Of a DNA stretch of 34,092 nt, positions 1 through 6,743 are shown piece after piece. Source of the stretch: CAZEAP01 sp964510315 (lineage in GTDB: Bacteria; Planctomycetota; Brocadiia; SM23-32). Positions within the stretch are counted from its first letter, which is position 1. Every line of letters starts with the position of its first letter. The notes beneath the pieces are model-generated. The model searched no databases. It was given only the letters and a program-made list of their open reading frames with translations, and had not been told where the DNA came from. A program made the translations under genes and the position numbers. Location of the stretch: NCBI GenBank assembly GCA_964510315.1, contig CAZEAP010000035.1, forward strand, positions 1-34,092, given 5' to 3'.

Positions 1-55
1 TGTGGCATCATCCGCGCGTCCCGCGCCTGAGCACCCCCACAGCGCAAATGCCCCG
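1..55 (+). repeat. 55-bp terminal inverted repeat, left copy
   Basis: These bases are the exact reverse complement of 34038-34092; the match stops at base 56. Inside it there is a small inverted repeat GCGCG-TCC-CGCGC (14-26) and a possible closing stem GGCAT (4-8) with ATGCC (48-52). The last bases form the left arm of a further hairpin CCCCGC-CA-GCGGGG (51-64), which lies 6 nt before the -35 box of the first promoter. An exact 55-bp match at both ends is what a de Bruijn graph assembly with k=55 leaves when a contig stops at a repeat. Confidence 0.9.
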
Positions 56-70
56 CCAGCGGGGAAAGTC

Positions 71-99
71 TTGACAAGTCGCTGCCGGCGTGTTATTTA
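71..99 (+). promoter_or_regulatory. sigma70-type promoter for the HEAT lipoprotein gene
   Basis: TTGACA (71-76), a 17-nt spacer and TATTTA (94-99). Transcription would start near 106, giving a leader of about 43 nt before the ATG at 149. This makes any start codon upstream of 106 unlikely. Confidence 0.7.
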
Positions 100-148
100 T
101 GGCTGCCGCTTTAACAGACCACGAAGCCATTCATTTCGTGAACGTCGT

Positions 149-1159
149 ATGATCCCCGGTCATCCCCCCGTCTCGGCGTTTCGCTCCGCCGCGCTGCTGT
201 TGCTGGCCTGCTCTCTGGCTTATCTTGCGACCGGCTGCGGAGGCTCCTCCGGCGAGTCGGAGGGGATGTCGGAAGTGCGGGAGTTGCGCAGCGAGCTGAA
301 GGAGCTGGAATCCCGGGTTGCGGCGCTGGAGGCGGGCGGGAAGCAGGAACCCCGGCCGCTCGCCGAGCGCATCGACGAGTTGCTGGCCACCTTGCGCGAC
401 GGCGACATACTGGAGCGCTATCGGGCCGGCCGCGATCTGGCCGAGCTGGGCGAGCGGGCCACGCCGGCACTCAGAAAGGCCCTCCGCTCCGGTGACGACG
501 GCCTGCGGCGGGCCGCACTGCTGGTGCTGGCCAAGACGGCCGACCAGAGCGCCGTGCCGGAGATACGCTCCGTATTGAGACAGTCCGAGAGCGACAGCGA
601 TAAGAGCCTGGCCCTCCTCGCCCTGGGACGGATGGGCACGCCGGAGGCCGAGGAAGGGGTACTGCTCGGGCTGGCGGACGACTCCCGGGAAGTTCAGTTC
701 GCCGCCGTTCAGGCTGCCAGCGAGATGGACTCGGAGCGGGCCGTTGGCCCCCTGGTGCAGTACCTGACGCACAAGGACGAGGTGCTTCGCGGCGCCGCAA
801 AGCGGGCGCTGCTGGACATCTGCGATGAAGAATTCCCCGGGCTCGAGACGGTCTGGCGCGACAGCAATGCGCGGACCAGGGTCCGCCTGGTGGACCTGTT
901 TTCCGAGCTGGACACCGAGGACGCCCGGGAGGGCCTGAAGCTTGCGCTCGAGGAGGAGAACCCGGCGTTGCAGCTTCTGGCCGCGCGCGCCCTGGCCGGA
1001 AAGGGAGATTACAGCGGCGTGCCCGCCGCCAGGGCTCACCTGAACATCGAGAATCCCCGCCTGAACCAAATGGCCATGGAAGTGCTTAAAGAAGCAGGAT
1101 ATGACTTGCATTTCGATGAAAATCGTGGAGAATACGTCCTTTCGGAGCCCGAGGGATAA
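149..1159 (+). CDS. HEAT-repeat lipoprotein
   Basis: This 336-residue protein begins with a short charged stretch, a hydrophobic segment (about 13-27) and a lipobox-like LATGC with Cys30, so it is probably exported and lipid-anchored. Residues 40-62 form a heptad-type coiled coil rich in Leu and Glu. From about residue 75 to 320 there are successive helical pairs of HEAT/armadillo type (ALRKALRSGDDGLRRAAL, ALLALGRMGTPEAEEGVL), which in this family serve as protein-binding scaffolds. No catalytic motif is seen. The open frame runs further upstream, but the promoter at 71-99 makes ATG 149 the best start, although its Shine-Dalgarno sequence is weak. The next gene follows after 61 nt on the same strand and may be co-transcribed; both products are exported. 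The partner is unknown. Confidence 0.8.
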   Translation: MIPGHPPVSAFRSAALLLLACSLAYLATGCGGSSGESEGMSEVRELRSELKELESRVAALEAGGKQEPRPLAERIDELLATLRDGDILERYRAGRDLAELGERATPALRKALRSGDDGLRRAALLVLAKTADQSAVPEIRSVLRQSESDSDKSLALLALGRMGTPEAEEGVLLGLADDSREVQFAAVQAASEMDSERAVGPLVQYLTHKDEVLRGAAKRALLDICDEEFPGLETVWRDSNARTRVRLVDLFSELDTEDAREGLKLALEEENPALQLLAARALAGKGDYSGVPAARAHLNIENPRLNQMAMEVLKEAGYDLHFDENRGEYVLSEPEG

Positions 1160-1220
1160 TCCATAGAACCGGTGCGGATCATGCGGTCAGAAGAAGCGTG
1201 CAGAGGAAGGAGAGGTCGCA

Positions 1221-4157
1221 ATGCAGTGCAGGGGTGAGCTTGAGATGGTGGTGGTTTCCCTTTGCTTACTGCTGCTCTGTGCGGGCGCTCAGGCGGGATA
1301 CGTGGAGGACGGCAGGGCCGCCCTGGAAGCGCAGGACCCGGCCACCGCGCAGACGTACTTCCAGCAGGCGCTGAACTCCGATCCAACCGACCCGGAGGCC
1401 AACTTCGGGATGGCCCTGGCGGAGACGGCCCTGCTGGTGAACGATCCCGCCCAGGACGTGGTGGATATCCTGGACAGCTTCCAGGTCTCCCAGCTTGACG
1501 TCTACAACCTCGGCGCCCTCCTCATGCCGGAGGACATCCCCGGGAGCGCCGATACCGTTCCGGACGTGCAGAATGCGCTTCGCACCCACATCCTCCCCGA
1601 GCTGGACTCCATCATCGAGTCGCTCGTGCAGGTGGAGGCCGCCGGCAATTGGGGCTCCACGATCACACCCCTGATGCAGCCGGACTACGGTATGGAGTAC
1701 CCCGGCCTGTTCGACGGCCAACCCCTGACCATCCCGGACGCGGAGGACCCATGGGACGAGGAAACCTGGGTGGTCGACGTGCCGAGCGGCAGGGACCAGG
1801 TGGTCATCAGTACCACAGGGGGGACCGGCGAATGCAACCTTTACGTGCAATACGGGGATGAGCCCGACCCCTGGCTACCGGAATACGACTACGCCTCCGA
1901 GACGGCCGGCACCGCCGAGAGCGTGACCATAACTACCCCCACCGCCGGTCGGTGGTACATCCTGGTTGTGGACACCGGCGGCACCTCGGGCTGGTCGGGC
2001 GTGCAACTGGAGGCCGACTGGTCGCCCGACGGCGAGCGTTACTGCGACAACACCCTCGACGAGGTGGACCAGGCCGACATCAAAGGCTATCACGCGGTCT
2101 GCCTGGCGGCCAAGGCCCTCATCGAGTGCCTCACCGCCTACGAGCTGGACGTGGACTATTCCACGGTCCAGGCGGATCATTTCGATCTGCAGACCTACAT
2201 CGAGGACAACGCCGACCTGTTCACGCTGAAGACCGGCGGCGTCGGAAGCGGCCGCATGGCGCAGGCCCGGCTCTACCTGCAGGACGCGGTGGCGATGGCC
2301 CTGGATGGGCTGGACGAGATGGAGCGGGAGACCGACGAGCAGATAGATGACTTCCTCAAGAGGGACGTGGAGCAGCGGGCCACCGCGCGGGCGTGGCTGG
2401 GGCTGCTGGATTCCGCCCTGGACGGCCCCACCGAAATCAGCGGCGACCCTACCGATCCAGAAGCGCCCGTCGAGGTCACCCTCGATCTGAACTCGTTCTT
2501 CGGCAGCCCCATAGACCGCACAGACCTGCCTCAGTGGGAGGTCGTAAACCCGGCGGACCCGGAGTGGGATAACGAGATCGTGGAGATGAGCTTCCCCGAT
2601 GCGAGCTTCAACGGCGCCCTGCCCGGTTCCGACGTGAGCAACGGCCTGCTTTCCGGCCTCTTCCGTCGGGAGGGGCTGTGGCTGGAGGCCGGCCTGCCGG
2701 GATGTTCCATGGACCCGGTCCCCGTGTGTTTCGATTGGGACGAGCACTACACGGATTTCGGCTATTTCCGTATCTACGCGTCGACTGACCCGAACGTCAA
2801 CCAGAGTAGTTCGCCGGTTGCATTCATTGACAATCAGAACCCCGATCCCGGGGCTGACGGTTACGAGAAGATCCTGGACCTCGACGTGTCCAACGTCAGC
2901 CAGCCGACGGATTACTACTTCCGCGCGTACGGCTACTATCCCGACACCAACGGTGTCATCCGCCGTAGCGACCCGATAAAGGTCACGGTGGAGCCGGCCT
3001 GGAGCGGGGTCGTAATCATGGCGACGGGCGAGCATCTGGATTTCTCCGAGGACCAGATCGGCACCTCGGGGGGGGACGTGGAACTCGTCCATTACAGCGG
3101 CAGCGGGTCGTGGCGATCGGACCTGGTCAGCGCCCTTCCCAGCAGCATCAGCGCCTTCCGGGGGGCCTGGGAGATAGAGTGCGGCTTCTTGCCCAGCCAC
3201 TGGTTCGACGCAGCCACGGTGGCCGACGACGGTTGGTCGGTGTTGGATATATACGCCCCGGCGGTGGTCGCCTGGGTCCGGACCGAGGAGCAGCACGTCG
3301 GCTGCATCAGTGCGGAGGCCGTGGGCGGGGGCGGGGACTCCTTCGCGTTCCGCTACCTGTATCCGTGGGATACGTGCGTGTTGAACGCGATCTGGGGCGT
3401 CACCGACGGCCAGTCCGTCTACCGGCGCAGTGGCGTCTCGGTGAGCGCACCGAACGGGACCGGTTGGCACAAGGTGCCCGGCTGGCTCAAGCAGGTTTCC
3501 GTCGGCTCCAACCGGGTTTGGGGAACCACCAACGGCGACGCCGTCTACTTCCGGGCCGGCATCTGCGAGACCGACCCCGGAGGCAGTGGCTGGCAGCGCG
3601 TGGCGGGCTTCCTCGATCAGGTCTCCGTCGGACCCACCGGCGTGGTCTGGGGAGTGACCGACGGGGGCGCCATCTACGCGCGCGGCGGGGTCAGCTCGAG
3701 CAATCCCAAGGGAACATGCTGGCTGCGCGTGCCCGGCTTCCTGAAGCAGGTTTCGGTGGGACCCGGCTGCGCCTGGGGCGTCACGGACAATGACTGGATT
3801 TACTTCCGTTCCGGCGTGACCAACTCCGACCCCACCGGCGACTCCTGGCAGCGCGTTCCGGGCTACCTGGACAGCCTTTCGGTCGGTTCGAGCGGCGTCC
3901 TCTGGGGGCTGACCGACAGCGAGGCCATCTATTGCCGGACGGGAGTGACGGACGCCGACCCCATGGGGACCGGCTGGCAGCGAGTCAGGGGCCGGCTCTC
4001 GCGGGTCTCCGTCGGCATGGACTCCGCCTGGGGCGTCACCGGCAGCGACGAGATCTACCGCCGCTCGGGCGTGACCGTCGACACCCCCGCGGGGAGCGAT
4101 TGGACGCGTGTCCCGGGCTACCTGCGCCGGGTCTCGGCGGGGAAGCTCGTGCCGTAG
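1221..4157 (+). CDS. large secreted protein: TPR-like N-terminus, PPC-like domain, C-terminal tectonin repeats
   Basis: The 978-residue product has a signal peptide (hydrophobic 9-20, cleavage probably after AQA at about 25) and a strong Shine-Dalgarno AGGAAGGAGAGG before ATG 1221. Residues 26-75 look like one or two TPR units (ALEAQDPATAQTYFQQAL). Residues about 180-275 match the bacterial pre-peptidase C-terminal (PPC) beta-sandwich pattern, with LYVQYGDEP and GRWYILV motifs. A helical middle follows, then an FN3-like stretch near 500-595. From 724 to the end there are six repeats of about 42 residues with WGVTD..IYFRSGV...W.RVPG.L..VSVG, the tectonin (beta-propeller) pattern; six blades would close one propeller. 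No peptidase active site or sorting signal was found. Adhesion, glycan binding or lectin-like recognition is possible but is inference. Confidence 0.75.
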   Translation: MQCRGELEMVVVSLCLLLLCAGAQAGYVEDGRAALEAQDPATAQTYFQQALNSDPTDPEANFGMALAETALLVNDPAQDVVDILDSFQVSQLDVYNLGALLMPEDIPGSADTVPDVQNALRTHILPELDSIIESLVQVEAAGNWGSTITPLMQPDYGMEYPGLFDGQPLTIPDAEDPWDEETWVVDVPSGRDQVVISTTGGTGECNLYVQYGDEPDPWLPEYDYASETAGTAESVTITTPTAGRWYILVVDTGGTSGWSGVQLEADWSPDGERYCDNTLDEVDQADIKGYHAVCLAAKALIECLTAYELDVDYSTVQADHFDLQTYIEDNADLFTLKTGGVGSGRMAQARLYLQDAVAMALDGLDEMERETDEQIDDFLKRDVEQRATARAWLGLLDSALDGPTEISGDPTDPEAPVEVTLDLNSFFGSPIDRTDLPQWEVVNPADPEWDNEIVEMSFPDASFNGALPGSDVSNGLLSGLFRREGLWLEAGLPGCSMDPVPVCFDWDEHYTDFGYFRIYASTDPNVNQSSSPVAFIDNQNPDPGADGYEKILDLDVSNVSQPTDYYFRAYGYYPDTNGVIRRSDPIKVTVEPAWSGVVIMATGEHLDFSEDQIGTSGGDVELVHYSGSGSWRSDLVSALPSSISAFRGAWEIECGFLPSHWFDAATVADDGWSVLDIYAPAVVAWVRTEEQHVGCISAEAVGGGGDSFAFRYLYPWDTCVLNAIWGVTDGQSVYRRSGVSVSAPNGTGWHKVPGWLKQVSVGSNRVWGTTNGDAVYFRAGICETDPGGSGWQRVAGFLDQVSVGPTGVVWGVTDGGAIYARGGVSSSNPKGTCWLRVPGFLKQVSVGPGCAWGVTDNDWIYFRSGVTNSDPTGDSWQRVPGYLDSLSVGSSGVLWGLTDSEAIYCRTGVTDADPMGTGWQRVRGRLSRVSVGMDSAWGVTGSDEIYRRSGVTVDTPAGSDWTRVPGYLRRVSAGKLVP

Positions 4158-4336
4158 CGGCAACCCTCCGGTTCCTTCATCCATCCACCGGCCGCCGCGG
4201 AGCGGCGCGGTCGTGAAGGCCAGGGCTTAAGTCTATGTGCGGTGGCAGGCCTCGTACCCGTTCGGCGTGGGTGTCTTTTTCGGAGCCCGCCGGGAGGCGG
4301 GGGCATCAGTGGCATGCGAGACGGCGGGGCGGCAGA

Positions 4337-4488
4337 GTACGGCGTGGCAGGACGGCGAGATGCGTCCGGCGCCTGAAGGTAAGGCGCCTCAGCATGACAA
4401 TGTGGGGGGCGCCGCCCAAAATGTCATTCTGCTATGAGGCCGTCTTTCAAGCGCCCGGCCGATTTGAGTGCCGATGGATGCTTTCTAC
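4337..4488 (+). repeat. dispersed intergenic repeat, copy A
   Basis: Shares with copies B and C a leading GTACGGCGTG, the core GCGAGATGCGTCCGGCGCC, CGCCTCAGCATGACA and a terminal GCCGATTTGAGTGCCGATGG segment ending in TTTCTAC. Relative to the others it carries about 43 extra bases between GGCGCCG and GCCGATTTG; these contain ATGTCATTCTGCTATGAGG, an imperfect inverted copy of the internal CCTCAGCATGACA. Confidence 0.85.
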
Positions 4489-4517
4489 AAATCAGTTCCA
4501 GAACTTCTGTGGGTCTT

Positions 4518-4547
4518 CCATCTGTGTTTATCAGTGTCCATCTGTGT
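4518..4547. repeat. short direct repeats CCATCTGTGT
   Basis: CCATCTGTGT occurs at 4518-4527 and 4538-4547, and a relaxed copy CATCCGTGTCC at 4588-4598. On the other strand this reads as ACACAGATGG-type words. From general experience such words recur in intergenic DNA of many environmental genomes; their function is unknown. Confidence 0.5.
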
Positions 4548-4612
4548 CTGCCGTTTTTCCTTTCCTTTTCGCCTGTCGGGAGTTTTTCATCCGTGTCCGG
4601 GCGGACGGGAAA

Positions 4613-4730
4613 GTACGGCGTGACAGGACGGCGAGATGCGTTCGGCGCCTGAAGGTAAGGCGCCTCAGCATGACAGTGTGGGGGGCGCCGGGCCGATTTG
4701 AGTGCCGATGGATGGTTTCTACAGAGCACC
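4613..4730 (+). repeat. dispersed intergenic repeat, copy B
   Basis: Same orientation as copy A, lacking the 43-bp insertion, and the closest of the three to a consensus. It ends in TTTCTACAGAGCACC, as does copy C. Near the 3' end TTGAGT-16-TACAGA could act as a weak promoter. Confidence 0.85.
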
Positions 4731-4907
4731 CACAGGAAAGACAACAAGGTGCCGGCGGAAGCGCTGGTGAACTCGGCGGAGCGCAGAACAGGCGGGCAGA
4801 GGGCAGGGAAAGCCCGCGGGATGCAGGGAAGGTCGGAGGGACACCGAACAGGACGCGCCGAGCGTGCAAAGGCGTGGTGAGCAAACTCGCCCCGATGCCG
4901 AGGTTTC

Positions 4908-5300
4908 TCACCGCTTGCTGAACTGGGGAGAACGCCGGGCGCCGCGCTTGCCGTACTTTTTCCGTTCGACTTTGCGGGAATCCACCGTCAGCAGTCCATG
5001 CTCACGGAGGGGGTCGCGGAGGCTGGCGTCGCTTTCCAGGAGGGCTCTGGCCAGCCCGAGTTGCACCGCCCCGGTCTGTCCGGTGATGCCCCCGCCGTTT
5101 ACATTGACGAACACGTCGAAACGGCCCTGGTTATGAGTGACACGGAGGGGTTCGCGCACTTTGAGCTGGTGGTCCTCACGGGTGAAGTATTCCTCCATGT
5201 CGCGGTCATTGATTTGGATAGCTCCGGTGCCGGGTCGTATGCGCACCCTGGCCACGGCGGCTTTCCTTCTTCCTGTTCCCCAAATGTAGTCGTCAGCCAT
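4908..5300 (-). CDS. rpsI: 30S ribosomal protein S9
   Basis: This is the small-subunit protein S9/uS9, 130 residues. The N-terminal WGTGRRKAAVARVRI and the C-terminal tail GKRGARRSPQFSKR are diagnostic; the tail reaches the decoding centre P site in known ribosomes. A good AAGGAGGT lies 16 nt before the ATG, an unusually long spacing, but no in-frame start exists between the two. It follows rplM by 54 nt, the conserved rplM-rpsI arrangement, and is presumably translated from the same mRNA starting near 5845. No terminator is seen after the stop; the downstream DNA is non-coding. Confidence 0.97.
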   Translation of the reverse strand: MADDYIWGTGRRKAAVARVRIRPGTGAIQINDRDMEEYFTREDHQLKVREPLRVTHNQGRFDVFVNVNGGGITGQTGAVQLGLARALLESDASLRDPLREHGLLTVDSRKVERKKYGKRGARRSPQFSKR

Positions 5301-5354
5301 TTTCCCGCGTCTTTTTACCTCCTTCTGTCAGGCTTTGTGTGCCGGGCCGATTCC

Positions 5355-5789
5355 TCAGAGTTCCAGCTCCACCGGTTGATGGTTGCCGTGCGGGTGGTCG
5401 GGGCCGGCATAGACCTTCAGCTTCTTCAGCATCTGTCGGCCGAGTTTGTTTTTGGGCAGCATCCGCCGCACGCTCTCCCGGAGAACCCGGTCGGGATGCC
5501 GCTCCAGCATTTCCTGAACCGGCGTTCTATTCAGGCCGCCCGGGTAGCCGGAGAAGCTCTTATATTCCTTCTGCTCGCCCTTCCTGCCGGTCAGCCGCAC
5601 CTTTTCGGCGTTGGTGACCACGACGTAAGCGCCGGTGTCGACGTTCGGCGTGTAGTCGGGCCGGTCCTTTCCCATCAGGGCCACGGCTATCCGCGACGCC
5701 AGCCGGCCCAACACCTTGCCGTCGGCGTCTACGTGGCACCAGCGGCGGTTCTTCTGCTGATCCTCTTTTCTGGCAAACCGGGTTCGCAT
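5355..5789 (-). CDS. rplM: 50S ribosomal protein L13
   Basis: L13/uL13 of the large subunit, 144 residues, a normal bacterial length. The family hallmarks are clear: the start of the core DADGKVLGRLASRIAVALMG, NAEKVRLTGRK, the SGYPGGL loop and the C-terminal LKVYAGPDHPH. ATG 5789 fits the usual N-terminus; the Shine-Dalgarno sequence is poor. It is the first gene of the rplM-rpsI operon, read from a near-consensus promoter at 5880-5852 with a leader of about 55 nt. The divergent neighbour is a small zinc-ribbon protein. Confidence 0.97.
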   Translation of the reverse strand: MRTRFARKEDQQKNRRWCHVDADGKVLGRLASRIAVALMGKDRPDYTPNVDTGAYVVVTNAEKVRLTGRKGEQKEYKSFSGYPGGLNRTPVQEMLERHPDRVLRESVRRMLPKNKLGRQMLKKLKVYAGPDHPHGNHQPVELEL

Positions 5790-5826
5790 GGAAGTAACAC
5801 CGGGAAAAACTCGGAGGAAACTCCCC

Positions 5827-5856
5827 TTGCCCTACGGGTGAGCAGAGGCGTACTAT
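5827..5856 (+). promoter_or_regulatory. candidate promoter for the zinc-ribbon gene, sharing its -10 with the rplM promoter
   Basis: TTGCCC (5827-5832), 18-nt spacer, TACTAT (5851-5856). Its -10 overlaps the rplM -10 on the opposite strand (the plus strand reads TACTATA), so one AT-rich step could serve transcription in both directions. The ATG at 5899 would be about 35 nt downstream of the start. Confidence 0.4.
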
Positions 5857-5880
5857 AAGGGAGAGCGCCCGGAATGTCAA
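5852..5880 (-). promoter_or_regulatory. rplM-rpsI promoter
   Basis: On the minus strand TTGACA (5880-5875), 17-nt spacer, TATAGT (5857-5852): eleven of twelve consensus bases. Transcription should begin near 5845. Confidence 0.85.
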
Positions 5881-5898
5881 AGGGATTCGGGGAGCAAG

Positions 5899-6123
5899 AT
5901 GGCGAAGGAATCAGACACCGAAACGGAGAGCCGAAGTCTCGTCTGCCCCCTGTGCAAGGAGGAGTTCCTCACCTACTCCACGGGGCGGACGCCCCTGTGT
6001 CCCCGGTGCGGGAAGCCGGTCCGAACCTTCTACTGGCGCAGGATATTCCGCCTGCTGGGGCTGCTGCTGGCCGCGGCGCTCGTCGCGGGGCTGATCCTCT
6101 ACTTCTACTGGCGGCTCGGCTGA
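5899..6123 (+). CDS. small zinc-ribbon membrane protein
   Basis: A 74-residue protein with two CPxC knuckles (C16/C19 and C34/C37, the second reading CPRCGKP), a treble-clef-like zinc ribbon, followed by a single membrane helix at about 50-70 and a short basic or aromatic end. The start ATG 5899 has GGGGAG at a good distance. With so little outside the membrane it is probably an anchor or accessory protein; no enzyme family is recognised. It is divergent from rplM and ends 8 nt from the convergent stop of another zinc-ribbon membrane protein, which suggests a shared theme but no proven link. Confidence 0.75.
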   Translation: MAKESDTETESRSLVCPLCKEEFLTYSTGRTPLCPRCGKPVRTFYWRRIFRLLGLLLAAALVAGLILYFYWRLG

Positions 6124-6131
6124 AAAGCCAC

Positions 6132-6575
6132 CTACCCTCCCAGCAAGTCCGCCGCAACCAGAATAGCCACCACCGGCAGTATCGCAAGCAGGGCGAAGAT
6201 CACCCACTTCCGGCCCTCCAGGTCCGAGAGGCCCTCCGCCGGCCAGCAGACGTATCCGTAGAGCAGCCACAGCACGCCGGTGGCATACGTCAGGAGGGCG
6301 AAACCGGCCACGAGGAAGCCGGTTATGAAGACGCCAAACCCCACCATCATCACCGATACCCACGCCAGGGGGGCCGAGGCCAGGATCGCCAGCACCGACA
6401 TGATCAGCACCTTGGGGCGCACCAGGCCGGGAAACACATCGAGGAACCACCAGATGGGGCCGGGGAGTTCGAAACCCTTGCTGCTCGGGGCCGGCAGCGG
6501 CGCCCCGCAGGAGGCGCAGAAGCTGTGTGCCTCCGGGCACGTCTCCCCGCACTTCGGACACTTTCGAGCCGGCAT
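6132..6575 (-). CDS. zinc-ribbon multi-pass membrane protein
   Basis: This 147-residue protein starts with a zinc ribbon (C6/C9 as CPKCG, C20/C23 as CASCG) and continues with three or four membrane helices (about 55-75, 76-108, 123-143). The ATG at 6575 is preceded by GCGGAGG at normal spacing; a TTG 18 nt further upstream lies inside that signal and is less likely. A TATGAT at 6610-6605 could be its -10 element, with no clear -35. The pattern is that of zinc-ribbon domain-containing membrane proteins of unknown function. It is convergent with the preceding small zinc-ribbon gene and divergent from mutS. Confidence 0.75.
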   Translation of the reverse strand: MPARKCPKCGETCPEAHSFCASCGAPLPAPSSKGFELPGPIWWFLDVFPGLVRPKVLIMSVLAILASAPLAWVSVMMVGFGVFITGFLVAGFALLTYATGVLWLLYGYVCWPAEGLSDLEGRKWVIFALLAILPVVAILVAADLLGG

Positions 6576-6674
6576 CGGCCGACGCCTCCGCAAAAACCGG
6601 GTGCATCATAGCTCAGACCGACCTCCGGCGCAGCCGAAAGTGCTCCAGATTTCCCCTGGCCGCGGCTCCTGGTT

Positions 6675-6703
6675 TTGACAACTCCGGCGGCGAGCGCTAT
6701 TCT
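6675..6703 (+). promoter_or_regulatory. mutS promoter
   Basis: TTGACA (6675-6680), 17-nt spacer, TATTCT (6698-6703). Transcription would start near 6710, downstream of the longest possible open-frame start, so the ATG at 6744 is the first sensible start. Confidence 0.8.
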
Positions 6704-6743
6704 GCACATGGTCGTCCCCGCTACTATTCCCACCGGACGGGCC

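Larger units (their letters stand above)
4158..4907. other. 750-bp non-coding stretch between convergent genes
   Basis: No convincing gene. The stretch separates the + strand secreted protein from the - strand rpsI. It holds two direct copies of a dispersed repeat (4337-4488 and 4613-4730) and, between them, a segment with short CCATCTGTGT repeats. A small hairpin GCCGC-GGA-GCGGC lies just after the stop of the secreted protein, without a T tract. Open frames across it change codon character and are made of repeat sequence. Confidence 0.8.

Noticed and set aside
1875..4184. Long open frame antisense to the secreted tectonin protein
   Set aside because: His/Arg/Gly/Asp-rich shadow translation with no recognisable fold; the + frame has a signal peptide and domains.
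4235..4921. Possible gene in the intergenic repeat region
   Set aside because: The translation is built from two copies of the dispersed repeat (the same peptide words occur twice) and has no ribosome-binding site.
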